A stretch of 64,000 bases of DNA from positions 1-64,000 of the forward strand of contig SXOX01000036.1 in assembly GCA_005776585.1 (NCBI GenBank), in the 5' to 3' direction. Under the pieces are notes generated by a model. It was not told where the DNA came from and made no database searches. It worked only from the letters and a program-made list of their open reading frames with translations. The position numbers and the translations under genes were made by a program. Origin of the DNA: Pseudomonadota bacterium. Lineage in GTDB: Bacteria; Myxococcota_A; UBA9042; GCA-2863065. This document shows positions 28,045 through 38,016 of the stretch, piece by piece (the first letter of the stretch is position 1; each line of letters opens with the position of its first letter).

Positions 28045-31000
28045 GGCTTGTACTTGACGCTCACGTTGTTCAACGTGGGTTCATTCCCGGCGATGGTCGA
28101 CTTCAGCAGCGCCTTGAGCCGCAGCTTCTGCCCGACGACGCCCTGCATCGTGGCGCCATTGGCCGCGACGAGCCATGTCACGCCGCCGTCGAGTGAGTAA
28201 TAGACCGTGATACTGCTGCCCGGTGGAGTGGTGAACGTCCAGGTGATGCTCTGCCATGTGGTCGTCGCGCTCCCGCCGTCGATCTCGGCGGAGGTCCAAG
28301 AGTCTGTGGCGGCCAGCCCACAGATGTTGAGCACGCCGGTCTGGTCTCCGCTGTAGGCATAGGGGTTCTGCAGGACCGCGGAGCCAAACGGCGTTTGTTG
28401 CAGGGCGGGCGTGAGTTTGGTCACCAGGCTGGCGGTGTTCGAGATGGCGTAGAGGTTGTTCGCGGCGTCCAGCGTCAACCCGTGGACGTCGCCGCCGATG
28501 GAGCCGTCGGTAAAGAGCTTCGTCGCCGTCTGGGTGGCCGGCACGTGCTTGAAGACGGTGGCGCTGTTCGCCGCATACACGTTGCCGTCCAATCCGACCT
28601 GGACTCCGAGCAAGAACGTCGACTCCGTCTGCGTCAGGGGGAGCGAGAAGTCCTGGACGCCATCGCTCGTCCGCAACCGGCGCAGCTGGTTCCCCGTGAT
28701 CCACACGGACCCCTTGCGGTCGGTCGCGATCCCGTACGGGTTCGAGTAGGGCTTGCGCCACGCGACCGTCATGTCGGCAGCGCCGCCCAGCGTGATCTTG
28801 GCGACGTGACCGGTGCTGCTCCCGGTGGCGTAGAGGCCGTCCTTGTCGACGGCCAGCCCGTAGACGGTGAGAAACTGACTGTTGCTCGAGGCATCGACGA
28901 ACTTCAGGACGTCGCCGGTCGCGGCGTCGAGCTCCCAGATCCGTCCGAGGGTCCCATTGCTACCGGTCTCGCAGCCTGCGAACAGGCGTCCAGCGCCGTT
29001 CATGGCGATGCCCTTGGTCGCGTTGCATCCGGCAAACGCGCGCTTCCACAGCACGACGCCGTCGCGCGTGTGCTTGACGACCGAACCTTCGCCCCGACAG
29101 GTCGCGTACACGTCCGTGTTCTGGTCCATCATCACGCGGCTCGGGCTGGCACAGGTCGCAAACGGCGTCGTCGGGAGCGGCTGCAGGTTGTCGAGCCGAA
29201 AGACGGCGAGCTTGTTGGCGCCAGAGGACGGGATCACGAGGTAGGGAGCCGGATCGCAGACACCTCCAGGCTTGAGCTTGTGGTTGGCGTTGAACTGCTT
29301 GGTCAGCACGGCGCACTGGGTCATGTCCGCGACCACACCGCCCGCCTCGACGCACTGCCAGCCTAGCCGCTTGTCCGCGACGCCCTTCGGGAAGGTGCAG
29401 CAGATGGTCGTGCAGAGCGCCTTGTCCTTCGCGGCTCCTTGCTGCTTGGCGCACGTCGTCTGGGGAAGGACCGCGGAGGTGCCGTCGGCCGCCGCGCAGC
29501 AGACCTTGGGTTCGCACTGGACAGGATCGACGATCATGCCCAGGCCCGCGAGACACTGGTCGTCCTTCTGGGTGAAGACCTTGCCGCCGGTGGAGCAGCA
29601 GACATCTTTGGGGACACAGGCGGCAGCGTCCGCGAAGGTCCCTCCCGCGGCGACACAGTCCTTGTTCTTCTTGACGGTGAACGACCCGGCGAGCGCGCAG
29701 CAGACGTCCTTGACGACGCAGCCCTCGGCGGCGACCGGCGTGCCCTTGGCCTGCTCACACTTCAGGTTGCTGATTGTGATGGGAAACCCGTTGCCGACCT
29801 TGCAACAGACATCCTTCGGCACGCAGTCCGCGTCCGGCACGACCTGCCCGCCACCCTGCTGGCACGATAGATTCGTCTGTGTCGCGTGAAGGCCTGCCGT
29901 AAAGCAACAGACGGGCTTGAGCTGGCACTGCGTCGGATCGACCTCCGCGCCCCCGCTGAGGTAGCACTCCTGATTGCTTGTGGTGTTCAGGACCCCGCCG
30001 ACGGTGCAACAGACCTCATCGAGCGTGCACAGCGCTTGGGGCGTCACCGTGAAGGGTGGAGCCGGGCAGCGAAACGTCGGCTGGAGCGAGAAACCTGCTG
30101 CCGGATTCAGACAACAGACCGCCGTACACTGCTCGACTGCGAGGATCTGCCCCCCTTGCTTCGTGCACTGTCCCTCGGGCATCACGGCGCTGTCTCCCGT
30201 TGCGAGCACGCAGCAGGACTTGGGAGTGCACAGCGCGCCGTCGACCGGGAGGCCGCCCTTCTCGGCACAGAGGTTGTCCTTGAGGGTGTAATAGAACGCC
30301 GCGACATCGCAGCAGACGTCCTTCGGAAGACACTCGGCGTCCGCGACGATGACTCCGCCCGTCGTCACACACACGTCGTCTGCGGAGAACACGTACTTGC
30401 CGCCCGTATGGCAGCAGATCTCCTTGGGCACGCATTGGTCGAGTGGAACGACCTTACCGCCACCAGCGACGCACGCGTCGTCCTTCATCGCGACGTGCGC
30501 GCCCGTGAGTGCGCAGCAGACGTCCTTCGGAAGACAGTCCGGCGGGTCCGCCGGAGTTCCTCCACCGACCTTGCAGGTGTTGGGCTCGAGCGTCAGGTGC
30601 TTGCCGTCAACCGCGCAGCAGATGGGCGTCGGCTGACATAGGGACGCCTCGGCCGCAAAACCGCCGGCCGCGAAGCACAGGTTCGACAACTCCAGGACAA
30701 AGCCCGTCGGCAGCTCGCAGCAGAGCTCCTTCGGGTCGCAATACAGCGGATCGGCGGCGTGGAAGAGCGGACAGCTGACCGCAGGCACATAGCCGTACTC
30801 GCCGCCGAACAAGGCATCCTTGGCGCAACACGTGGGAGTCTGGCAGACCTCGTAAGGGATGACTTTTCCCTTGAAGCTGGCGCACACGGCGTCGTTTTGC
30901 ACGACAGAGAGCTCCCCGAACTTTCCCGTACGACAGCACGTCTTGGGCTCCGGAGCGAAGCACGCATCGAGCGCCAGCAAGCCCCCCGCGGGACAGTTTG

Positions 31001-31889
31001 CGGCGGGTACGAGCGCCTTGCCGTCGATGGTGGTACAGCAGACCTCCGCTGCGCACTCTGCGTCCGGCACCGATAGTCCCTTTTGAGCGGTGCACGCGTC
31101 CTTGCCGATGCGCGTATGCCGGTCACCGAGCTTGCAGCACGTGTCCGTGCAGTGCTCGACCGGACCAGCGGAGACGTGAATGGGGAAGGTCAGCGACGAC
31201 GTGGTCACCCCGTCGGTGATGGTCGCCTTGACCTGATAGGTGCCCATCGTCTCGCCCCGAAAGACCAGCGTGCTGCCGTTGGGGGTCATGGTGTAGAGGG
31301 CATCGAGCGGCGCGCTCACGAGCTCGAAGGTCGTCGTCAGGGGCTTGTCTCCGCCGGAGGCCGAGAGCGTGATGGTCTGTTCTTCACATCGCACGACGAA
31401 CTTCGAAGGAGAATACACGAGGGACACGAGGTGGGGGCCATCGACGATGACGGTGATCACGTCGAGCCCGCCCTTCGGTGGCGGTGTGCACTGGATGACG
31501 AGCAGGAGCTCGACCGTCTTCTCCGGCTCGATCGTGACGTCTTGCGACACCGGTGCGCAGTCCGGTAGCGGCTCGCCCTCCTTCTTCATGGCCGTGACCG
31601 TGACCTTGCAGTGACCCGGCTGAAGCGTCTGGAACAGGTCAGCGAAGGGCTTGCCCGCCTGAGCGGCGCTCGCGGCCGGAGGCAGCCCCTCGGCCTCGAT
31701 GGGCACATAAGTCGACGAGGTCGTGCCATCGTCGCAGACCACGGAGTACTGGACGCCTGTGGCGTTGGCGCTACCGACAGCGGTCGCGTGCAGCGTCCCT
31801 GGCGCGGGTTTCGTCACCGCGCTGCCCGGGTCGTCAGCCGTGCACGCAGCGAACACCAGCGAAGCGAACACCGTCGCAGCTCTCGTCAT
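28041..31889 (-). CDS. Giant cysteine-rich repeat lipoprotein with C-terminal propeller-like domain
   Basis: MTRAATVFASLVFAACTADD lipobox; 18 CC-containing repeats of about 34 aa; C-terminal NHL-like GLAVDKDGLYATGSS/GIATDRKGSVWITGN/LTLDAANNLYAISN. Confidence 0.88.
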   Translation of the reverse strand: MTRAATVFASLVFAACTADDPGSAVTKPAPGTLHATAVGSANATGVQYSVVCDDGTTSSTYVPIEAEGLPPAASAAQAGKPFADLFQTLQPGHCKVTVTAMKKEGEPLPDCAPVSQDVTIEPEKTVELLLVIQCTPPPKGGLDVITVIVDGPHLVSLVYSPSKFVVRCEEQTITLSASGGDKPLTTTFELVSAPLDALYTMTPNGSTLVFRGETMGTYQVKATITDGVTTSSLTFPIHVSAGPVEHCTDTCCKLGDRHTRIGKDACTAQKGLSVPDAECAAEVCCTTIDGKALVPAANCPAGGLLALDACFAPEPKTCCRTGKFGELSVVQNDAVCASFKGKVIPYEVCQTPTCCAKDALFGGEYGYVPAVSCPLFHAADPLYCDPKELCCELPTGFVLELSNLCFAAGGFAAEASLCQPTPICCAVDGKHLTLEPNTCKVGGGTPADPPDCLPKDVCCALTGAHVAMKDDACVAGGGKVVPLDQCVPKEICCHTGGKYVFSADDVCVTTGGVIVADAECLPKDVCCDVAAFYYTLKDNLCAEKGGLPVDGALCTPKSCCVLATGDSAVMPEGQCTKQGGQILAVEQCTAVCCLNPAAGFSLQPTFRCPAPPFTVTPQALCTLDEVCCTVGGVLNTTSNQECYLSGGAEVDPTQCQLKPVCCFTAGLHATQTNLSCQQGGGQVVPDADCVPKDVCCKVGNGFPITISNLKCEQAKGTPVAAEGCVVKDVCCALAGSFTVKKNKDCVAAGGTFADAAACVPKDVCCSTGGKVFTQKDDQCLAGLGMIVDPVQCEPKVCCAAADGTSAVLPQTTCAKQQGAAKDKALCTTICCTFPKGVADKRLGWQCVEAGGVVADMTQCAVLTKQFNANHKLKPGGVCDPAPYLVIPSSGANKLAVFRLDNLQPLPTTPFATCASPSRVMMDQNTDVYATCRGEGSVVKHTRDGVVLWKRAFAGCNATKGIAMNGAGRLFAGCETGSNGTLGRIWELDAATGDVLKFVDASSNSQFLTVYGLAVDKDGLYATGSSTGHVAKITLGGAADMTVAWRKPYSNPYGIATDRKGSVWITGNQLRRLRTSDGVQDFSLPLTQTESTFLLGVQVGLDGNVYAANSATVFKHVPATQTATKLFTDGSIGGDVHGLTLDAANNLYAISNTASLVTKLTPALQQTPFGSAVLQNPYAYSGDQTGVLNICGLAATDSWTSAEIDGGSATTTWQSITWTFTTPPGSSITVYYSLDGGVTWLVAANGATMQGVVGQKLRLKALLKSTIAGNEPTLNNVSVKYKP

Positions 31890-31983
31890 GATTCCTCCCT
31901 GTCGCGACCCCACGCGCGAAGACCAGCCAAGCATAAAGGCTTCGGGGTGCGATCTTCAACCCGCGGCGAATACGCGTCGGGGC

Positions 31984-33111
31984 TCACTTGGCCAATTGTT
32001 TCACCTTTTCAAGAGCGGCCTCGACGGCCTTGACACGACCGGCCATCCCCTCCAGGAGCGACTTGTCCTGCGTCCGCAGGAGCTCCTCGAGCGCAGTCCA
32101 GTGGGCTTCGCGTGCGTCGATGTAGACGAGGAGCGTGTCCATCGCGACGCGCTGTTTTCCCGGCGAGAGGTTCAGCTCTCCAAGCCGCGCTCTCTCGGAC
32201 CGCCATGGCGGAAGGATCTCCGCGGCGAGCGCCTGGGCGGCCTGCGCGTCGGTGATTGTGCCGCCCTTGACGCCCTCGACGAGGGCTTGAAATCGCGCCA
32301 GCGCCTTGTTCTCGATCGCGGTGAACGTGGCGATCTCCTTGTCGAAGTCCACACCGGGCTTCACGAGCGTGGCGGCGCCGAACACGATCCCCACCACACC
32401 GCCAGACAGGATGAGTGTGCGACGTGTCACGCGAGCCCGATCGCCGGTGAGCTCGAGGTCGAGCCAGCGCGCAATGGCGAAGCCGCCGAGCAGGCCTCCG
32501 ACGTGACCGGCCATGTCGACGTTGGGCAGAAAGCTGTTCAGGAGGTTGAAGCCGACGAAGACGGCCGCGCCCTTGCCGAGCCGCTTGAGCAGCGCCGCGG
32601 GGATGACGGTCGGGTTGCGCAGGAGCAGCCCGGCGAGCCCACCATAGAGACCGAAGATCGCGCCGGAGGCCCCCGCACAGACGATGTTCGAGTGGACCCA
32701 CAGCGACAGGACGCTGCCGGCGATCCCGGAGGCGGTGTAGAGGGCGAGAAACCCGACGTGACCGAGCGAGCGCTCCATGAACGGTCCGATGTCGAACAAG
32801 ACCGCCAAGTTCATCAGCAGGTGAAACGCCCCGATGTGTACGTAATTGGACGACAGGAGCCGCCACCACTCGCCCGCGGCCGTTCGCGGCGCGAAGCTCC
32901 CTCCCCACGCCAGGATGTCGGTCGCGCTGGGCTCCATGAAGCCGACGCCGGAGGCGATCATGAGCCCAAAGATGAGGACGTTGACCGCGATGAGGCCGTA
33001 CGTCACGAGCGGGGCCCGAATGGTCTGCGCAAGAGCGGCCTGGAACTCCGCGACGGGATCGGGAGCGGGAGCGGCGATGGCGTCCTCGGGGGCTTCGGGC
33101 AGGTCGGTCAT
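31984..33111 (-). CDS. Rhomboid-family intramembrane serine protease
   Basis: HIGAFHLLMNLAVLFDIGP, GASGAIFGLYGG, DMAGHVGGLLGGF catalytic motifs. Confidence 0.92.
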   Translation of the reverse strand: MTDLPEAPEDAIAAPAPDPVAEFQAALAQTIRAPLVTYGLIAVNVLIFGLMIASGVGFMEPSATDILAWGGSFAPRTAAGEWWRLLSSNYVHIGAFHLLMNLAVLFDIGPFMERSLGHVGFLALYTASGIAGSVLSLWVHSNIVCAGASGAIFGLYGGLAGLLLRNPTVIPAALLKRLGKGAAVFVGFNLLNSFLPNVDMAGHVGGLLGGFAIARWLDLELTGDRARVTRRTLILSGGVVGIVFGAATLVKPGVDFDKEIATFTAIENKALARFQALVEGVKGGTITDAQAAQALAAEILPPWRSERARLGELNLSPGKQRVAMDTLLVYIDAREAHWTALEELLRTQDKSLLEGMAGRVKAVEAALEKVKQLAK

Positions 33112-33274
33112 CGGGTCGCCTCTCCTTGGTGTCAGGTTACGCGGGCGAACGACCGTCACACGCACTCTACGGGTCGTCAAGCGGTCGCGCCCGTTGACCG
33201 TGACAATTGGCTCAGCTACCGTCTAATGATTCGGGCTACCCGAAATCGGCGCGACATCACGGAGGAGAGTAGCG

Positions 33275-33946
33275 ATGCGAAAGGTGTTATCGATTCTGGG
33301 CGGGTTGCTGGTCATCGGAGGCGCGGTCGTCAAGATTGGCACGAAGGCCACCGACTCCGACAGCGGCGCCAAGCAGCTTCCGCCCCGCGGCCACCATTGG
33401 GATGACGCCAAGGGCCAGCTTGCGAGCACGTACGCCGCCGCGCTCGAGAAGGAGCTCAGCCCGCTGGGCGTGGTGGGCGATCAGCTTCGCAAGGCCTCGG
33501 TGTGCATGGCCGAGAAGATGGTCGGGTTCTTGAACACGACCGAGTGTCGGTTCCATTACAACACGGCGGAGACGAGCAAGGAGCAGCACCTGGCCAATCA
33601 GGAGCAGTGTCTCAAGAAGGTCGGCTCGCAGGCCAAGGAGGAGGCGGCGACGTTCGAGTGCGGCAAGAAGCACTTCACCAACGACTGGGCGGTGCGCAAG
33701 GACCTCATCGCCAAGGAGTTCGAGACCGCGTTCGTCAAGAAGGGGACCGAAGCGACGAAGGCCATCACGCTAAGCGCCTGTATCGCCTCCGCGGTGGTCA
33801 CAGCACTCCAGGAGTCCGACTGCAAGCTCATCGATGTCGAGGCGACCGAGCCGGCCAAGCTGTTTCGCACATTGGATGGGTGCCTCGAGCGGCCCGAGCT
33901 CAAGTCCAAGTTCGACGCCATCATCGCACGCTGCAAGGGCGAGTGA
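33275..33946 (+). CDS. Membrane-anchored Cys-containing protein, unknown
   Basis: N-terminal TM SILGGLLVIGGAVVKIG; 223 aa. Confidence 0.65.
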   Translation: MRKVLSILGGLLVIGGAVVKIGTKATDSDSGAKQLPPRGHHWDDAKGQLASTYAAALEKELSPLGVVGDQLRKASVCMAEKMVGFLNTTECRFHYNTAETSKEQHLANQEQCLKKVGSQAKEEAATFECGKKHFTNDWAVRKDLIAKEFETAFVKKGTEATKAITLSACIASAVVTALQESDCKLIDVEATEPAKLFRTLDGCLERPELKSKFDAIIARCKGE

Positions 33947-34788
33947 GCGCGGCCCCGGGCGCGGCGCGGCTCTGGGGCGTGCTCGGCCACCCCTATCTGG
34001 ACGTCTCGCCCCTGATTGACACCTCGGTCTTTCCCGTGCTCGACGCGGAGCTCACGCGCGGACTCACGCGCGCGACGACGAACGCGACGGGCGGCACGCT
34101 GAAGTGGATGGGGGTCGTGGCGCCGTGGGTCATCGACGACGGCTTCCGCGACGCGATGTTTGCCATCGAGGCCATGAGCCCCGACGAGCTCCGTGAGTTC
34201 GCCGCGCTCGGCGACGGCCCGCCGGTGTTGGTCGAGGATCGCGCCACCTGGCGCTTCGGCGACGAGACGGACCGACCCTTTACGGCGGCGCAGGTCCGCC
34301 TCCTGTCGACGCGCTACGGAGCGTACTTTCCATGGAAGGTCTGCCTCCATCTCCTGGAGAACGAGCGCTGGGAGGACAAGCATTCAGGCGCGGGCAAGGC
34401 CTTCACCGCGGAGGCGCTGGCGTTGTTCCCGGAGACCGTGCGGTTCGTGCAGTCGCTGCCGTTCACCGAGATCGGCCGCGTCGTGCTCTTCGGGCTCGAG
34501 CCCGACGATCACGCGCCGCTGCACCGGGACACGGAGCCCGGCCGCGCCTTGCAGGTCGCCCAGAGCCTGTGCTTCCAGCCGCGCCCCGGTAAGCGGCTCT
34601 ACCTTCAAAACGCGCCCGAGGCCGCTCCCACCATCGTCGACGCACCGCTGTATTGGTTCAACGACATGGACTACCATGGCGTCCTGTCGGACCCCGTCTT
34701 CCGCTATTCGGTGCGTGTCGACGGTGTGTTCGACCGAGACTTCGTGCGCTCGATCGAGCGCCACGCCAGGAGCCAAGCGACCCCATGA
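33943..34788 (+). CDS. 2OG-Fe(II) dioxygenase-like (Asp/Asn beta-hydroxylase-like) protein A
   Basis: GTG start overlapping the preceding stop; PLHRDTEP...YWFNDMDYHGVLSDPVFRYSVRVDG (HxD...H, Arg). Confidence 0.6.
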   Translation: MSAAPGAARLWGVLGHPYLDVSPLIDTSVFPVLDAELTRGLTRATTNATGGTLKWMGVVAPWVIDDGFRDAMFAIEAMSPDELREFAALGDGPPVLVEDRATWRFGDETDRPFTAAQVRLLSTRYGAYFPWKVCLHLLENERWEDKHSGAGKAFTAEALALFPETVRFVQSLPFTEIGRVVLFGLEPDDHAPLHRDTEPGRALQVAQSLCFQPRPGKRLYLQNAPEAAPTIVDAPLYWFNDMDYHGVLSDPVFRYSVRVDGVFDRDFVRSIERHARSQATP

Positions 34789-35879
34789 GAGCCATTCATC
34801 TGAAGTTGATCGGTGTGCTGATCTGCGCGAGCACCACCGTCGCGTGCAAGAAGAACGCTGACGCGGTGACCCAGCCTGTCGCAGAGGGGACGCCGCCACC
34901 CGCCGTGCCCAGAGGCGAAGAACCCGCGAAGGAGTCGGACTCGAAGCGGCCGGCACCCTGGGTCTCGGTCAAGAAGCCACAGCTTCACCTCGAAGCGAGC
35001 TTTCCTGCGGAACCGACGCCGGGGCACGAGGAGCGTGAGAACGCGTTGGGGAAGGTCATTGCGGACTTCCTGTCCGCGACCGCGGATGAACATGAGTTCA
35101 CCGTCGTCATCACGGAGCTGCCCGCGATGATGGCCCTCATCGATTCCAAGAAGCTCCTCCTCGATATGGCGAGCGCGACGGTCGCCAAGTACATCGGTGC
35201 GCCGCCCAAGTTCGAGCCGGGTGAGCTGGGCGGCATTCCTGGCCTCACGGTGGCGGCCCAGGGTACGTTCGAGGGTCGAAAGAGCGACGTCCTCTGTCGC
35301 GCCGCGTTCTTCGCGGGCCGGGTCTTTGTCGCAGGAGCCGTTGCGCTCGGAAAGCCGCTCGACCGCGAGCGAGCGCAGCGCTTCTTGGCGAGCGTCAAGT
35401 TCACTGGACCGAACGCTGCCGGTCACGGCTCTCTATGGAAGCCGGCTCAGGGGCCCGACTTCACCGTTGAGTTTCCGGGCGAGGCGACCTCCGAGCCCTC
35501 CGAGGTCGAAAAGGACGGCGTCAAGATCGCGACGCTGTCGGTCAATGCCAAGCTCAAGGTCGCTGACTTCATGCTCGTCCGCACCCAGGTGCTGACACCC
35601 TCACCCGCGACGCCCATCCAGCTCGTCGAGGCCGCCGCCAAGAATGTCGAGACGGGCTGGAAGATGCGCGACCTCAAGACCACGGACGTGACCATCCCGG
35701 GGGCGGTCGGTCGTGACTACGCGGCGACGTGTGCCATTGGCAGCGGGGACAAGGCGTGTCGAATGCGCGTCGTTGCGGTCGCCTCCACGACGTTCCTCAT
35801 CGGGGTGATGTCGAAGATGCCGTTGGACAACGCGGTGTACGCGCGGTTCTTCGAATCGTTCAAGCTCAAGGCGAAGTAG
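34785..35879 (+). CDS. Putative lipoprotein
   Basis: MRAIHLKLIGVLICASTTVACKK lipobox; ATGA overlap with preceding gene. Confidence 0.7.
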   Translation: MRAIHLKLIGVLICASTTVACKKNADAVTQPVAEGTPPPAVPRGEEPAKESDSKRPAPWVSVKKPQLHLEASFPAEPTPGHEERENALGKVIADFLSATADEHEFTVVITELPAMMALIDSKKLLLDMASATVAKYIGAPPKFEPGELGGIPGLTVAAQGTFEGRKSDVLCRAAFFAGRVFVAGAVALGKPLDRERAQRFLASVKFTGPNAAGHGSLWKPAQGPDFTVEFPGEATSEPSEVEKDGVKIATLSVNAKLKVADFMLVRTQVLTPSPATPIQLVEAAAKNVETGWKMRDLKTTDVTIPGAVGRDYAATCAIGSGDKACRMRVVAVASTTFLIGVMSKMPLDNAVYARFFESFKLKAK

Positions 35880-37122
35880 GGGCGGTCAGCCCTACGGCCA
35901 AGCTGCGCGCGGCGTCGTCGGTCGCGCCCGACTGCACTCGCACGTAGCAGCCGGCCGCCTCGCCCGCAATTAGAAAGACGCCGTAGTTGGCGACCGTGCC
36001 CCGCTCGTCCCTAGGCTGGGCAGCAAAATAGCGCTGCGCAATCCACCGGCCCGGCCGCGCGAGCCGCAGTGACTCGGCCCACGTCGCCGCGTCGGTCTCG
36101 AGTCCCACGATGACCTCGTCGCCCTCGGCGCCGTAGTCGCTCTTGAGCACCCATGCGGCGCGGTCGGCGAGCAGCTGCTCGGGGTGCATGGTCTCGAGCC
36201 GCGAGGTGAGGGGGACGAGCGCCTGGATGTGGGCCTGCGCCGTCGGCGAGAAGCGGTGCAGGTGCTCCCACATGAAGGCCATCGCCCGCTTGTTCTGCGT
36301 GAGCACCGAGCCGAACGGGTTGACGAGGCCGAGCTTGCCGTCGACCCATGCCCCAAGCACGTGCGTGAGTGGCTCGGTGAGCGGCAGCGCGTCCGGGATG
36401 GGGTCGTCGAGCCAGGGCGAGACGCGCTCGGTCCACCAGTCGGTCTTGTAATGGCGGACGACGACGCTCACGGGCACGTCGAACAGGGTGAGGCGGCCGT
36501 CAGCGTCGCGCCCGAGGTTGTAGGGGGAGGCGAGCACGACGTCGAAGCCCGCGCCCTCGAGCCACCGCCGATAGAGCCGCACGACGGACAGGTCCTCGGT
36601 GAGCTCGGTCGGATACACGAGGCCGACGGTGCGCGGGCCTGCGACGCGGACGTGCAGCGCCTCGACGAGCCGGAGGAAGCGCGACTCCAGCTGCGCGTTG
36701 GGATCGGCAAGGTCCGGGTGCTCCTCCGCCATGAGGCGGCTCAGCTCGACGGCCTCGGCCTCCCCGGTTGGCGTGTCGCTGTTGAGCTCGGTCGTGACCA
36801 GCTCGCCGTCCGTGGTGATGAAGAGGTCCGCGCGCCCGATGCCGTGCCACAGCGGCGCCGAGGCCTGCCACAGCGCCTCTTGGACCGGGGTGAGCGAAAA
36901 AAAGGAGGCCGTGAGCTCCGGGTCATCCCAGACGAGACGCGCCAGCTCGTCGTAGACGGTGGCGAGCTGCTCGGCGGCGCGACACAGGCGCCGGTAGGTC
37001 TGGGCATCCAGCCGCTCGACTCCAGTCTCGAAGCGCGGCGCCCCGTCGAGCCACGGGTCGGTGACGAGCCCGCCCTCCAGCAGGCGGCGAGCGAAGGCGT
37101 CGTAGGCGCCCGTGGCGCTCAC
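35866..37122 (-). CDS. Glutathionylspermidine synthase-like ATP-grasp ligase
   Basis: LVTTELNSDTPTGEAEAVE, NPFGSVLTQNKRAMAFMWE, WVLKSDYGAEGDEVIVG, GRWIAQRYF typical of the Gsp_synth/YjfC family. Confidence 0.8.
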   Translation of the reverse strand: MSATGAYDAFARRLLEGGLVTDPWLDGAPRFETGVERLDAQTYRRLCRAAEQLATVYDELARLVWDDPELTASFFSLTPVQEALWQASAPLWHGIGRADLFITTDGELVTTELNSDTPTGEAEAVELSRLMAEEHPDLADPNAQLESRFLRLVEALHVRVAGPRTVGLVYPTELTEDLSVVRLYRRWLEGAGFDVVLASPYNLGRDADGRLTLFDVPVSVVVRHYKTDWWTERVSPWLDDPIPDALPLTEPLTHVLGAWVDGKLGLVNPFGSVLTQNKRAMAFMWEHLHRFSPTAQAHIQALVPLTSRLETMHPEQLLADRAAWVLKSDYGAEGDEVIVGLETDAATWAESLRLARPGRWIAQRYFAAQPRDERGTVANYGVFLIAGEAAGCYVRVQSGATDDAARSLAVGLTAPTSP

Positions 37123-37961
37123 ACCAGGCTCGCGAGGATGAGCGCCGTGGCGATGTAGGTGACCGCCTCGAGCATCGCCATGCCGACGCTGTGTTCGGTC
37201 CCGATGGCGACGTCGAGGGCGCCGCCGCGCAGCGTGGGCCGCGCGCCAAGCAAGAGACCGGTGACAACGAGCTGGCGGACCGGGTAGAGCACCAGCACGT
37301 GCGCCACGACGACCGCGTAGCCGGAAAGCGCGGGGATCCAGCCGGGGAAGTCGCCCTCGACCGCGCGGGCGATGACGATGGCGACCGCGATCGAGATACC
37401 CGCGTAGGAGACGGCCGCCGCGGTGTTCTCGCCGCGAATCTGCTCCTCGTCGTCGTAGACGGTCAGGGCCCGGAAGGCGGACACGAAGCCGAGCTGCGTC
37501 AGAAACGCCAGCGTGAAGAACACGAGCGCGAGCGCGAGGCTCCCGATGTCGTCACCGACGGCGGCCTTCGCGGCGAGCAGGCCCGTCGCGAGGACGTGCC
37601 CGAAGGCCGCGATGCCCGCGGCGACGTTGCCGCGATCGAGCTCCTGGCGCAGCGACGCGGCGAGCAGGGCGCGCAGAGCGAGGCGACTGACGAAGATGAC
37701 GAGCAGGAAGCCGAGGCCGCCGAACAGCGCGCACCAGAGCAGGTCGCGCGCGACGCTCTCTCCCGAGGGGATGTGGCGCGCGACCGAGAGCGAGAGCCAA
37801 AACGCAGCCAGGACCTCGCCGGCCCGTACGAGGCGCCAGGCGTCCTGCGGGGTGTCCGCGGCACGCTTGGTCGCAAACAGGTCGAACAGGCGCAGCACGA
37901 TGAGCAGCCCGAGGGCCGTGACGGCAGCGAGAGCGGCGATGGCGTAGGAACCGAGGTGCAT
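37119..37961 (-). CDS. DUF350-family multi-TM membrane protein
   Basis: Multiple hydrophobic helices; overlaps start of ATP-grasp gene (35866); DUF350/ATP-grasp pairing. Confidence 0.7.
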   Translation of the reverse strand: MHLGSYAIAALAAVTALGLLIVLRLFDLFATKRAADTPQDAWRLVRAGEVLAAFWLSLSVARHIPSGESVARDLLWCALFGGLGFLLVIFVSRLALRALLAASLRQELDRGNVAAGIAAFGHVLATGLLAAKAAVGDDIGSLALALVFFTLAFLTQLGFVSAFRALTVYDDEEQIRGENTAAAVSYAGISIAVAIVIARAVEGDFPGWIPALSGYAVVVAHVLVLYPVRQLVVTGLLLGARPTLRGGALDVAIGTEHSVGMAMLEAVTYIATALILASLV

Positions 37962-38016
37962 CGCGCGATGCTAGCCCAACTTGCCCCACGGCGCACGGGT
38001 CGCCTATGTTCGGTCC

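Noticed and set aside
31723-33405. 560-aa plus-strand ORF
   Set aside because: Antisense to the rhomboid gene, whose catalytic motifs are intact on the minus strand.
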